Shown here piece by piece: positions 1 to 7,535 of a stretch of DNA of 25,741 nucleotides. The stretch spans positions 1-25,741 of the forward strand of contig JASHVP010000037.1 of NCBI GenBank assembly GCA_030044475.1, given 5' to 3'. The notes beneath the pieces were generated by a model, which saw only the letters and a program-made list of their open reading frames with translations, had not been told where the DNA came from and searched no databases. The DNA comes from Thermoplasmata archaeon. Its GTDB lineage: Archaea; Thermoplasmatota; Thermoplasmata; Lutacidiplasmatales; UBA184. The stretch's first letter is position 1, and each line of letters starts with the position of its first letter. A program made the position numbers and the translations under genes.

Positions 1-1
1 C

Positions 2-1468
2 CGGGCCGGCCGCGCGGTGCGGATCGCGGACGAGGCCCGGGCGGCGGTGGCCGCGAGCCGCGCGACGGTGGAGCGGGCCGTCGCCTCCGGCCGGCCGGTC
101 TACGGGGTGACGACCGGGTTCGGGGCGCTCTCGACGACGACGATCCCCCCGGACCGGTCCCGGGAGTTGCAGGTCTCCCTCGTCCGCAGCCACGCGAGCG
201 GGACGGGTCCCCCTCTCCCGACCGACGTCGTGCGCGCGCTGATCCTCCTCCGGCTGAACTCGCTGGCCCGCGGCCTCTCGGGCGTCCGGTTCGAGGTGCT
301 CGAGCGCCTGTCCGACCTGCTGAACCGGGGCCTCGTGCCGTGGATCCCCGAGCAGGGGTCGGTCGGGGCGTCCGGGGACTTGGCCCCGCTCGCCCACCTC
401 GCCCTCGCCCTCACGGGCGAGGGGGCGTTCGTCGACCCGACGAGCTCGGCGCCGCTCCCGGCGGGCGAGGTGCTCGCCCGCGAGGGGGTTCCGCGCCTCG
501 AGCTGGTCGAGAAGGAGGGCGTCTCGATCCTGAACGGGACGGCCCTGATGGCGGCGTACCTCGCGTTGTCGGTGGCGGACGCCCGCGACCTCCTCGACGC
601 AGCGACGATCGCCGCGGCCCTCTCCTACGACGCGCTCGAGGGAAGCCCCGAGGCGCTCGACGACCGGCTCGGGGAGGTCCGCCATGCGCCGGAGCAGCGC
701 CAGGTCGCCGGGTCGCTCCGCGCGCTCCTCGACGGAAGCTCGCTCGTCGTCCGGAAGCCGACCTGGTCGGGGCAGGACCCGTACACGCTCCGGTGCGTGC
801 CCCAGGTCCTCGGCGCGGTCCGCCTGGCGGTCGGGTTCGCCGAAGGGGTGGCCGCGCGCGAGTTGAACGCCGTCACCGACAACCCCGTCGTCTTCCCGGG
901 CGACGAGTTCGTGAACGGCGGGAACTTCCACGGCCAGCCGCTCGCGTTCACGCTGGACGCACTCGCGATCGCCGTCCAGTACGTGGCGGCGTTCTCCGAG
1001 CGCCGGGTCGCCCGCCTCGTCCATCCGGCCCTCAACCGGGGTCTCCCGCCGTTCCTGGCCGCCGACCCGGGCGTCGGGTCGGGGTTCATGGTACCCCAGT
1101 ACCTCGCGGCCGCGCTCGTGAACGAGAACGACACGCTCGTCCATCCGGCGAGCGCCGCGAGCCTGTCGACGTCGGCCGACCAGGAGGATTTCGTGAGCAT
1201 GGGGCCGTGGGCCGGCGCGAAGCTCCGGCGGGTCCTGGCCAACACGCGGCGGGTCGTGGCCGTCGAGTGGATCGTCGCGGGGCAGGCGCTCGAGCTGCGC
1301 CGGCCCCGGACGGGCGGGCGAGGCAGCGAGGTCGCCTTCCGGGCGCTCCGGGCCCGCGTCGCCCCGTGGACGCGCGACCGCAGCCCGGCGCCCGACATCG
1401 AGCGCGTCGCGGCCGCGATCGACTCCGGTACCCTCGTGCGCGAGGTCCGCGCGGCGGTCCCGTTCTAA
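2..1468 (+). CDS. hutH: Histidine ammonia-lyase (5' truncated by window edge)
   Basis: MIO-dependent aromatic amino acid lyase that deaminates L-histidine to urocanate, the first step of histidine degradation. The frame is open to the window edge, and family alignment from memory expects about 30 more residues before the GTG at 17, so I treat the gene as 5'-partial. Counting from that GTG, the Ala-Ser-Gly that cyclises into the MIO cofactor is at 118-120 (GSVGASGDLAPLAHL), the catalytic-loop Tyr is in RPVYGVTTGFG (residue 29) and the SHASGTG histidine is at 59. NGTALM, QDPYTLRC, NAVTDNP and FHGQPLA are all typical. The C-terminal motif reads QEDFVSM where bacterial HutH usually has QEDHVSM. 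Histidine specificity is inferred from overall similarity; another aromatic substrate is less likely. No other hut gene is visible. It ends 9 nt from a convergent gene. Confidence 0.9.
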   Translation, partial: RAGRAVRIADEARAAVAASRATVERAVASGRPVYGVTTGFGALSTTTIPPDRSRELQVSLVRSHASGTGPPLPTDVVRALILLRLNSLARGLSGVRFEVLERLSDLLNRGLVPWIPEQGSVGASGDLAPLAHLALALTGEGAFVDPTSSAPLPAGEVLAREGVPRLELVEKEGVSILNGTALMAAYLALSVADARDLLDAATIAAALSYDALEGSPEALDDRLGEVRHAPEQRQVAGSLRALLDGSSLVVRKPTWSGQDPYTLRCVPQVLGAVRLAVGFAEGVAARELNAVTDNPVVFPGDEFVNGGNFHGQPLAFTLDALAIAVQYVAAFSERRVARLVHPALNRGLPPFLAADPGVGSGFMVPQYLAAALVNENDTLVHPASAASLSTSADQEDFVSMGPWAGAKLRRVLANTRRVVAVEWIVAGQALELRRPRTGGRGSEVAFRALRARVAPWTRDRSPAPDIERVAAAIDSGTLVREVRAAVPF

Positions 1469-1477
1469 CGGACGAGC

Positions 1478-2179
1478 TCAGCGGGCGGGGACCGGGATCG
1501 CGGAGGGGGGCGGCGGCGACGCCGCGGGGAAGCGGACGATCTCCCCGCAGCTCGGACAGCCGTACTCGCTGACCCCACGGTGATGGAGGGCGGTCCGGCA
1601 CTTCGGGCACGGGATCGGGCGCGACGTGACGTACGCGGCGAACATCTCCTGCGCCCGTCGGTCGGGCAGCGGCGGCCGCGACGCCTCCACCGGCGCGGGA
1701 GCCGGGGCGGCCGTCGGGGCGCTCGTCGCGGCCGCGGCGGAGGTCCCGGGGGTCGCCGTGGCCCCGGATCGGGTCGACGAGAGGCGGCCGCACTGGGGGC
1801 AGACGGCCAGGTTCGTCGCGCCGGTCGCGATCAGGGGGACGTGGCACGACGGGCAGAGGGTCCGGAACGTCGTTCCGACCACCGTCGGCGGGGGAGCCCG
1901 GGGGGCGCGGGACGTCGGCAGCGGGGGCGCCGTGGCCGGCACGCCCGGCGCGGAGATCGGGGTCGGAGGGACGAGCGCCCACCGGACGACGCGGCGTCCC
2001 GGGTCGTACGCGAGCGGAGAACCCGGGCGCGCCAGCTCGTGGGCCAGCAGGCGTTCGGCCTTCCGCTCCCGCCACGACAGCGCGGCGGCCAGTCCGGGGA
2101 CGCTCGTGGTCCCGAGGGAGTGGACGGTGGAACGCAGCCGCTCGAGGTCGTCTTCCGAAGGGCCGAACAGCCCGGACAT
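1478..2179 (-). CDS. Winged-helix-like protein with two zinc ribbons, unknown function
   Basis: A 233-residue protein. Residues about 8-65 form a compact, charged, winged-helix-like segment (DDLERLRSTVHSLG through RRVVRWALVPP). A Pro/Ala-rich linker follows, then a first CxxC...CxxC zinc ribbon (CPSCHVPL...CPQCG), a second low-complexity linker, and a C-terminal CxxC...CxxC ribbon (CPKC...CPSCG). This suggests nucleic-acid or protein binding, but I do not recognise a named family. I chose ATG 2179: a longer frame opens at 2329 but its N-terminal part is Pro/Arg-rich and unlike a folded domain, and an AT-rich stretch at 2208-2215 (GATAGGTT on the minus strand) lies at promoter distance from 2179. 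Convergent with hutH. Confidence 0.7.
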   Translation of the reverse strand: MSGLFGPSEDDLERLRSTVHSLGTTSVPGLAAALSWRERKAERLLAHELARPGSPLAYDPGRRVVRWALVPPTPISAPGVPATAPPLPTSRAPRAPPPTVVGTTFRTLCPSCHVPLIATGATNLAVCPQCGRLSSTRSGATATPGTSAAAATSAPTAAPAPAPVEASRPPLPDRRAQEMFAAYVTSRPIPCPKCRTALHHRGVSEYGCPSCGEIVRFPAASPPPPSAIPVPAR

Positions 2180-2332
2180 CGACCGTCCGGCGGCCCGGCC
2201 CGTCAAGAACCTATCGTTGGAGGAGCAGGAGCGAGGGAAGGCACCGGACGGCCGACCCCCCGGTCTCTGGACGGTGCCACCAGGGGGTTCGGTCGCCGGT
2301 GCCCGAGGCCAACCTACGACAGTTCGCATCCG

Positions 2333-2342
2333 ACTATATAGT
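2333..2342. promoter_or_regulatory. Palindromic TATA-like element ACTATATAGT
   Basis: A perfect 10-bp palindrome, followed directly by GTTAAC, and one of the most AT-rich spots in the window. It lies between the divergent zinc-ribbon and receiver genes and could serve either strand. On the plus strand transcription would start near 2364; on the minus strand near 2311, giving a leader of about 130 nt before 2179. Direction is not resolved from sequence. Confidence 0.5.
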
Positions 2343-2404
2343 TAACTCCACCCTCCGGGCGGTGGTCGGTGGGCGCCGGACCGCCTCCGGAGGGGGCCGG
2401 AGCC

Positions 2405-2428
2405 GACCGAGGTTTGATTACCTCGGTC
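2405..2428. promoter_or_regulatory. 9-bp perfect inverted repeat, candidate operator
   Basis: GACCGAGGT (2405-2413) and ACCTCGGTC (2420-2428) are perfect reverse complements around the 6-nt spacer TTGATT. The AT-rich centre (TTTGATTA, 2413-2420) is a possible TATA box about 50 bp before the ATG at 2468. This geometry suits a dimeric repressor covering the promoter of the receiver gene, or a hairpin in its leader if transcription begins further upstream. Confidence 0.5.
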
Positions 2429-2467
2429 CGACTAGATGTCGGCTGGCGGACCCGGGACCGCCACGCC

Positions 2468-2941
2468 ATGCCGTCAGCTCACGATGCAGCCGCTGTCGAG
2501 GAACGCCGTACCGCCGACCTGACCGACGCCGGGGCGACCCCCCCGATCGAGGCGGTGCTGCTCGGGACGAACGACGACACCCGCCTCCTTCTCCGGGGCC
2601 TGATCCGCCTCCACCGGCACCGGGTCGCCCTCGAGGCCCGCTCGATCGACGAGCTGGACTCCCTGGTGCCGTCCGGGCGGTCCCGAGTGCTGATCCAGGA
2701 CGTCGACCCGGAGGACGACCGGTGGTCGGACGAGCTCCGGTTCGCGCTCGATCGGCATCCGGACCTGCGGGCGCTCGTGCTGCTGCCGACCGACGGGTCG
2801 GCGATGCGGGCCGAGGCGATCCGAGCCGGGGCGAGCGCGGTCATCGTCCGGCCGTTCGCAGTCCGGGAGTTGATCCGCAAGGTCGTCGAGGTCGTGGACG
2901 ACCCGGCGCCCCGTCCCCCGTCGGGCCCGCGCCACCCGTAA
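2468..2941 (+). CDS. CheY-like receiver-domain protein, possibly atypical
   Basis: A 157-residue stand-alone receiver domain. After about 28 non-domain residues come beta1 and the acidic pair (VLLGTNDDTR), beta3 with the candidate phospho-acceptor Asp (VLIQDVDPEDD), beta4 (ALVLLPTDG) and beta5 (AVIVRPFAVREL). The invariant beta5 Lys of response regulators (KPF) is Arg here and the beta4 Thr appears shifted by one, so phosphorylation chemistry may be altered. There is no output domain and no kinase nearby. I chose ATG 2468; a longer in-frame GTG at 2369 exists, but the DNA between contains an inverted repeat and codons (TTG, ATT, CTA) unlike this genome's GC-rich coding sequence. The next gene starts 25 nt downstream on the same strand. 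Confidence 0.75.
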   Translation: MPSAHDAAAVEERRTADLTDAGATPPIEAVLLGTNDDTRLLLRGLIRLHRHRVALEARSIDELDSLVPSGRSRVLIQDVDPEDDRWSDELRFALDRHPDLRALVLLPTDGSAMRAEAIRAGASAVIVRPFAVRELIRKVVEVVDDPAPRPPSGPRHP

Positions 2942-2966
2942 AGCCCGGGGGCTCCTCGGGCCGCTC

Positions 2967-4454
2967 GTGTCCTCCCCGCCGCTCGACCGACTCGCGGCCG
3001 CGCTGGACGGGGAGGTCCTCGTCGACCCGGCCGCCCGGGACGGGGCCGGCCGCGACGGGTCGCACCTGCGCGGCCGTCCGGCCGCCGTGGTCCGGCCGGG
3101 GGGCCCGGAGGACGTCGTGCGGATCGTCCGATGGGCGCGCCGGAGCCGGGTCCCGCTCGTCCCCCGGGGGGCCGGCACCTCGCTCGACGGGGAGTCGGTC
3201 CCGCCCGACGGGGCCGTGGCGGTCGACCTGTCCGGTTGGCGGCGGATCCTCGCCATCGACCCGGATGAGCTGACGGCCCGGGTCGAGCCGGGGGTCGTGA
3301 ACTTCGAGCTCCAGACGGCCCTCCGGCCCCAGGGGTTGTTCTACCCGCCGAACCCCGGGTCCTGGACCCGGTCGACGATCGGCGGGAACATCGCGACGAA
3401 CGCGTCGGGCCCCCGCTCGTTCCGGTACGGACCGACGCGGAGCTGGGTGCGCCGCGTGGAGGTGGTCCTGGGCACCGGAGAGCGGGTCGCGCTCGGGACT
3501 CCGGCGGCGAAGCGGTCGGTCGGCCCCGAACTCCTCTCCCTCCTGGTCGGCAGCGAAGGGTCGCTCGGGATCGTCACGGAGGCGACGCTGCGTCTCGTTC
3601 CGACGCCGGCGGTGCGAGAGGGGCTCGTCGTACCCCTCCCCGAGGGGACCGCGCTCGGGGCTCTCGCCCTGCGGCTCCGGAGGGCCCGGGGCACGGGGCT
3701 CTCGGCGATCGAGTACCTCGATCGGGCATGCGCCGACGCGCTCGCCGCCCGCCGACGGGCGGTCGGCCCGACCGACGCGGCGCTCCTCCTGCTCGAGCTC
3801 GAAGCCGACGATCGGGCGACCGCGGACGCCCGTCGCCGCGCCGTCGTCGGGGCCCTCCGGGACGGGGGCATCGAGGCGCCGCCGACCCTCTTCGACGACG
3901 CGGACGAACTGTGGACGCTGCGGGGCGAGAGCGGGGTCGTCCTCGACGAGCGGTACGGGGAACGGGTCCGCGAGGACGTCGCCGTGCCGCTCTCCCGTCT
4001 CGACGAGATGCTCCGCGCGGTCGCCGCGATCTCCGCCGAGGAGGCGGTCCCCGTCTTCCTGTTCGCGCACCTGGGGGAGGGGAGTCTCCATCCGAACTTC
4101 GGGGTCGACCCGGCCTCCCGGACCGCGCAACGGGTCCGGACCCGCCTCTGGGACGCGGCGCTCGCGCTGGGAGGCACGATCAGCGGGGAGCACGGGATCG
4201 GCCGCCTCAAGCGCGGGTACGTCGCCCGCGAGCTCGGGGCCGGCGCGGTCGCGTGGCTCGCCGACGTGAAGCGCCACTGCGACCCGGACGGGATCCTGAA
4301 CCCCGGGACGCTCTACCCGCCGCGCGCGCCCGTGCGAGGATCCGGACGGTCGCGGCCGGGAGGGGGAGCCGCTCGACGGCCTTCGGTCGGAGCCACCGCC
4401 GGGTCGGGCCGGGGGCTCCCGCCCCCCCGACGAGCGGCCCGGCGAAGACCGTGA
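2967..4454 (+). CDS. FAD-binding GlcD/lactate-dehydrogenase-type oxidoreductase
   Basis: Flavoprotein of the FAD_binding_4 plus FAD-oxidase C-terminal family, which oxidises 2-hydroxy acids such as glycolate or D-lactate. The FAD domain shows VPRGAGTSLDGESVPP (about residues 67-82) and STIGGNIATNASGPRSFRYG; the C-terminal domain shows FLFAHLGEGSLHPNF and GGTISGEHGIGRLKRGYV, ending at the usual NPGTLYPP (near 4322). The frame then continues about 44 residues as an Arg/Gly/Pro-rich tail read antisense to the mutY gene; this tail looks non-homologous. The histidine motif reads HLGEGSLH rather than the more common HxGDGNLH. There is no Fe-S domain of its own and no GlcF-like partner nearby, so the substrate is unknown. 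The start is GTG with no clear ribosome-binding site. It may be co-transcribed with the receiver gene. Confidence 0.85.
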   Translation: MSSPPLDRLAAALDGEVLVDPAARDGAGRDGSHLRGRPAAVVRPGGPEDVVRIVRWARRSRVPLVPRGAGTSLDGESVPPDGAVAVDLSGWRRILAIDPDELTARVEPGVVNFELQTALRPQGLFYPPNPGSWTRSTIGGNIATNASGPRSFRYGPTRSWVRRVEVVLGTGERVALGTPAAKRSVGPELLSLLVGSEGSLGIVTEATLRLVPTPAVREGLVVPLPEGTALGALALRLRRARGTGLSAIEYLDRACADALAARRRAVGPTDAALLLLELEADDRATADARRRAVVGALRDGGIEAPPTLFDDADELWTLRGESGVVLDERYGERVREDVAVPLSRLDEMLRAVAAISAEEAVPVFLFAHLGEGSLHPNFGVDPASRTAQRVRTRLWDAALALGGTISGEHGIGRLKRGYVARELGAGAVAWLADVKRHCDPDGILNPGTLYPPRAPVRGSGRSRPGGGAARRPSVGATAGSGRGLPPPRRAARRRP

Positions 4455-5439
4455 GCGAGACCGAGAAGTGGCTGTAGGCGTGCCGCACGACGCCGAGGCG
4501 CTGGAGCGGGCCGGCCCGCACCCCGGTCTCCTCCGCGAGCTCCCGGCGGGCCGCCCCCTCGGCCGACTCGTGCGGCCGGATCTTGCCGCCCGGAAACTCC
4601 CAGAGGCCGCCGAGGAGGCCCGTCTCCGGCCGACGCTGGACCAGCCAGCGACCGTCGTGTTCGAGTACCACGACCGCGGCCCGGTGGTGGGGCCGACCCG
4701 GTCCCCGGCGAGGGGCCGGGATCGCCCCCGGGTCCGGCAGCTCCCGGACCGCCCGGCAGCCGAACGCGACCGGGCAGGCCCCGCAGTTCGGATGCCCCGG
4801 GAGGCAGACGGTCTCTCCCAGTTCCATGACCGCTTCCGTGAACTCCCCCGGGCGGTCCGCGGGGACCAGTCCGGCGAGCGCGAGTTCCAAACGCCGTCGG
4901 GTCCCGGGCGTCCGGGGATCGCCGGTCTCCCGGGTCCACCGGGCCGCCACGCGGAGCCCGTTGGCCTCGAGCGCGACGGCCGGCGCCCCGAACGCGAGGC
5001 TCGCGACGGCCCGGGCGATGTACGGGCCGACCCCGGGCAGCGCCTCCAGCTCCGCGATCGACTCGGGCAGTTGGCCTCCGCGCTCGGCGACCAGCCGGCG
5101 GGCCGCGGCGTGGAGGTTCCGCGCCCGGGCGTAGTAGCCCGCCCCCTGCCAGGCCTTGAGGACGGCGGACGCCGGCGCGGCGGCGAGGTCGCCCACGGTC
5201 GGGAACCGGGCGAGGAACCGCTCGTAGAGCGGTACCACCGTCGCGACCCGGGTCTGCTGGAGCATCACCTCGGCGACCCAGATCCGGTACGGATCGCGGT
5301 CGCGGCGCCACGGGAGCGGCCGCCGGTGGCGCGCGAACCAGGCGACGAGCGCCGGCCCGAGCGCCGGGTCAAGCGGACCGGAGCCGGTCGGCGGGATCCG
5401 GGTCGTCGCGCGTCCCCTCGGCGGCGACACGAAGCGCAC
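4207..5439 (-). CDS. mutY: A/G-specific adenine glycosylase fused to an intact Nudix domain
   Basis: Base-excision repair enzyme predicted to remove adenine opposite 8-oxoguanine. Residues 30-235 form the HhH-GPD glycosylase: WVAEVMLQQTRV with catalytic Glu57, helix-hairpin-helix LPGVGPY (134-140), and the 4Fe-4S ligands Cys212, 219, 222 and 228 (C-x6-C-x2-C-x5-C). The residue at the catalytic-Asp position is Glu158 (ALEANGLRVAAR, where E. coli MutY has LDGNVKRV). Residues 253-370 are a Nudix domain with a complete box: G285, E291, R299-E300-L301, E303-E304, G306-V307. Most MutY C-terminal domains have lost this box. Natural sequence ends near residue 372 (about 4324); a 38-residue Arg-rich tail runs antisense through the oxidoreductase gene. 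The start is GTG 5439, next to a TTTAAA shared with the divergent thioredoxin gene. Confidence 0.88.
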   Translation of the reverse strand: MRFVSPPRGRATTRIPPTGSGPLDPALGPALVAWFARHRRPLPWRRDRDPYRIWVAEVMLQQTRVATVVPLYERFLARFPTVGDLAAAPASAVLKAWQGAGYYARARNLHAAARRLVAERGGQLPESIAELEALPGVGPYIARAVASLAFGAPAVALEANGLRVAARWTRETGDPRTPGTRRRLELALAGLVPADRPGEFTEAVMELGETVCLPGHPNCGACPVAFGCRAVRELPDPGAIPAPRRGPGRPHHRAAVVVLEHDGRWLVQRRPETGLLGGLWEFPGGKIRPHESAEGAARRELAEETGVRAGPLQRLGVVRHAYSHFSVSLTVFAGPLVGGAGAPGPTRRWLRPKAVERLPLPAATVRILARARAAGRASRGSGSRPGRSGASRRRATRPRRPRARGRRTRA

Positions 5440-5440
5440 G

Positions 5441-5446
5441 TTTAAA
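5441..5446. promoter_or_regulatory. TTTAAA box between mutY and thioredoxin
   Basis: A palindromic TTTAAA in the 42-bp gap between the divergent GTG starts at 5439 (minus) and 5482 (plus). Distance fits a plus-strand transcript beginning near 5470, a 12-nt leader for thioredoxin. It is only 1 nt from the mutY start and is too close to drive that start directly. Confidence 0.5.
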
Positions 5447-5481
5447 GCAGGGCACGAGTTCGATGCGCCCGGGCGACGGAC

Positions 5482-5862
5482 GTGGGGACGGAGCGAGCGC
5501 TTCCGGTGCGCGTCAACGACGCGACGTTCGAGGAGGAGGTGATCCGCTCGCGCCTGCCCGTCGTCGTCGACTTCTACGCCGAGTGGTGCGTTCCCTGCCG
5601 GGTCACCGAACCGGTCCTCCGGGACCTGAGCCAGCGTCTCGCCGGCCGCGTGAAGTTCGCCAAGGTGAACGTCGACGAGGCGACGGCGGTCACCCGCTCG
5701 TTCGGGATCCAGGCGATCCCGACATACCTCTTCGTCGCCGACGGGGCGGAGCGGGGCCGCGAGGTCGGCCCGGTCGACCCCGTCGTCTTCCGCTCGATCC
5801 TCCGGCGGTACTTCCCGCGGACGCCCACGCCGGCTAGTGGCGGAACACCCGCCACCCGGTGA
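5482..5862 (+). CDS. Thioredoxin-fold protein with CVPC active site
   Basis: A small cytosolic thiol-disulfide oxidoreductase of 126 residues. It has the thioredoxin core VVVDFYAEWCVPCR with redox Cys36 and Cys39 (CVPC instead of the usual CGPC), the central strand VKFAKVNVDEATAV, and the cis-proline loop QAIPTYLF (Pro80). There is no signal peptide or membrane segment. GTG 5482 is chosen because it follows TTTAAA at leaderless-like distance; GTG 5506 is an alternative that trims eight residues. The 3' end overlaps the convergent purH gene by 29 nt. Its reductase partner is not in the window. Confidence 0.85.
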   Translation: MGTERALPVRVNDATFEEEVIRSRLPVVVDFYAEWCVPCRVTEPVLRDLSQRLAGRVKFAKVNVDEATAVTRSFGIQAIPTYLFVADGAERGREVGPVDPVVFRSILRRYFPRTPTPASGGTPATR

Positions 5863-7402
5863 AGACCATCGAGATCCCGAACCGCTCGGCGGCCGCGATC
5901 ACCTCCGGGTCGCGGAGGCTGCCGCCCGGTTGGATGATCGCGGCCACGCCGGCCCGTCCGGCCGCCTCGACGCCGTCGGCGAACGGGAAGAACGCGTCCG
6001 AGGCGAGGACCGCCCCCTTCGCCCGGTCGCCCGCGACCTCGCAGGCGAGCTCCACCGCCTTCACGCGGGTCGGCTGACCGGAGCCGATCCCCACGGTCCG
6101 GGCGCCGGAGGCGAGGACGATCGCGTTCGACTTCGCGTGCCGGACGACGCGCCAGGCGAAGTCGAGGGAGCACGCCGCCTCCGGGGAGACCGGAGGCCCG
6201 GCCTTGAGCTCGAACTCCGCGGGGAGGAGCTCCCGCCGATCGCTCTCCTGGAGCAGCAAGCGGCCGAGCGCGCTCTTCGCCTCCCAGCGGGGGACGGCAG
6301 GGTCCGGCGGGGCGATCCGGACGACCTTCAACTTCGGCCGGTGGCCGAGCGCGTCGAACGCCCCCGGGGCGAACTCCGGGGCGGCGAGGAGGTCGACGAA
6401 GACGCCCTTGAGCGCGCCCGGGGCGTCGTCCGCGAACGGTCGGTTCACCGCCACGGCGCAGCCGTACCGGGCGACCGGGTCCGTCGCGATCGCCCGCTCG
6501 ACCGCCTCGCGCACGGTGGCGCCGGTGGCGACCCCGCACGGGGTCGCGTGCTTCACAACGGCGGCCGACGGCCCGGGGAACTCGGCGACGATCCCGAGCG
6601 CCGTGTCGAGGTCCAGGAGGTTGGTGTACGACAGCGACTCCCCCTTGACGAGCGCGATCGGGTCCGGCCGGAGGCCGGCGCCCGGCGGCGCCGCCGACCC
6701 GTAGACGGCGGCCGACTGGTGCGGGTTCTCCCCGTACCGCAACCGCAGCGGCTCGCGCCGGAAGACCACGGCCGAGGGGAACCCGCCGGTGCGCTCCGGG
6801 GCGGGCCGCAGCCCCCAGGCGATCGCCGCGTCGTACTCGGTGCACCGCTCGAAGGCGGCGACCGCGAGCTCGCGGCGCAGGGAGGGCGGGGTCGCGCCGC
6901 CGTGCGCCCGGAGCGCCTCGAGGAGCCGCGGGTACTCCGTCGGGTCGGTGACGACCGTCACCCACCGGTGGTTCTTCGCCGCGGCCCGGGCGAGGGTCAC
7001 GCCCCCGATGTCGACGAACTCCTCCGCGTCGGCGCCGTCCGGGTGCTCCGCCAGGTGGCGCTCGAACGGGTAGAAGTTGACCGCGACGAGGTCGAACGGC
7101 AGGAGGTCCCGTTCCCGCAGCTCCGCCACCCCGGCCGGGGTGCGCGGGGCGAGGATCCCCCCGAGGAGCCCCGGATGGAGAGTCTTCACCCGGCCCCCGA
7201 ACCACGCCCCGATGCCGGTCAGCTCCTCGGCCGGACGGACCGGCACGGGTCCGTCCAGGAGCGCGGCCCGCGTGCCGCCGGTCGCCCAGAGCTCGACGCC
7301 GAGCTCGGCGAGACCCCGGCCCAGGACGACGAGGCCGGATTTGTCGTCCACCGAGAGCAACGCGCGGTGGACCGGCGCGTCCGGAGCGTCGTCGCCCGGC
7401 AC
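5834..7402 (-). CDS. purH: Bifunctional AICAR transformylase / IMP cyclohydrolase
   Basis: Catalyses the last two steps of de novo IMP synthesis: formylation of AICAR with 10-formyl-THF, then ring closure. 522 residues, a normal length for the two-domain enzyme. The N-terminal MGS-like cyclohydrolase domain (about 12-200) has LSVDDKSGL, ATGGT and GGRVKTLHPGLLGG (Lys73). The C-terminal transformylase domain has LRYGENPHQ, the catalytic Lys284-His285 in VKHATPCGVA, SDAFFPFADGVE and IIQPGGSLRDPE. The frame stays open upstream to a TTG at 7489, but GTG 7402 gives the expected N-terminus and lies about 36 bp after a TTATCT element. Many archaea use PurP/PurO instead, so a full bacterial-type PurH is notable. 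Confidence 0.93.
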   Translation of the reverse strand: MPGDDAPDAPVHRALLSVDDKSGLVVLGRGLAELGVELWATGGTRAALLDGPVPVRPAEELTGIGAWFGGRVKTLHPGLLGGILAPRTPAGVAELRERDLLPFDLVAVNFYPFERHLAEHPDGADAEEFVDIGGVTLARAAAKNHRWVTVVTDPTEYPRLLEALRAHGGATPPSLRRELAVAAFERCTEYDAAIAWGLRPAPERTGGFPSAVVFRREPLRLRYGENPHQSAAVYGSAAPPGAGLRPDPIALVKGESLSYTNLLDLDTALGIVAEFPGPSAAVVKHATPCGVATGATVREAVERAIATDPVARYGCAVAVNRPFADDAPGALKGVFVDLLAAPEFAPGAFDALGHRPKLKVVRIAPPDPAVPRWEAKSALGRLLLQESDRRELLPAEFELKAGPPVSPEAACSLDFAWRVVRHAKSNAIVLASGARTVGIGSGQPTRVKAVELACEVAGDRAKGAVLASDAFFPFADGVEAAGRAGVAAIIQPGGSLRDPEVIAAAERFGISMVFTGWRVFRH

Positions 7403-7434
7403 GTCCCGTACCCGGAACGGGGAGGGTGGATGAG

Positions 7435-7441
7435 AGATAAG
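7435..7441 (-). promoter_or_regulatory. Predicted TATA box for purH
   Basis: On the minus strand this reads CTTATCT, an isolated AT-rich stretch centred about 36 bp before GTG 7402. That predicts a transcript starting near 7412 with a leader of about 10 nt. Confidence 0.45.
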
Positions 7442-7535
7442 TTTCGCGGCGGGGACCTCCCGTCGTCGAGGGGAGCGCGCCACAACCAAGAAATACGGCT
7501 CCCGGGGCTAGTATCACCCCTCCCCTGGGTTTCCG

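Noticed and set aside
17..19. GTG at 17 as the true hutH start
   Set aside because: The frame is open upstream with a family-like sequence and the protein would lack about 30 N-terminal residues.
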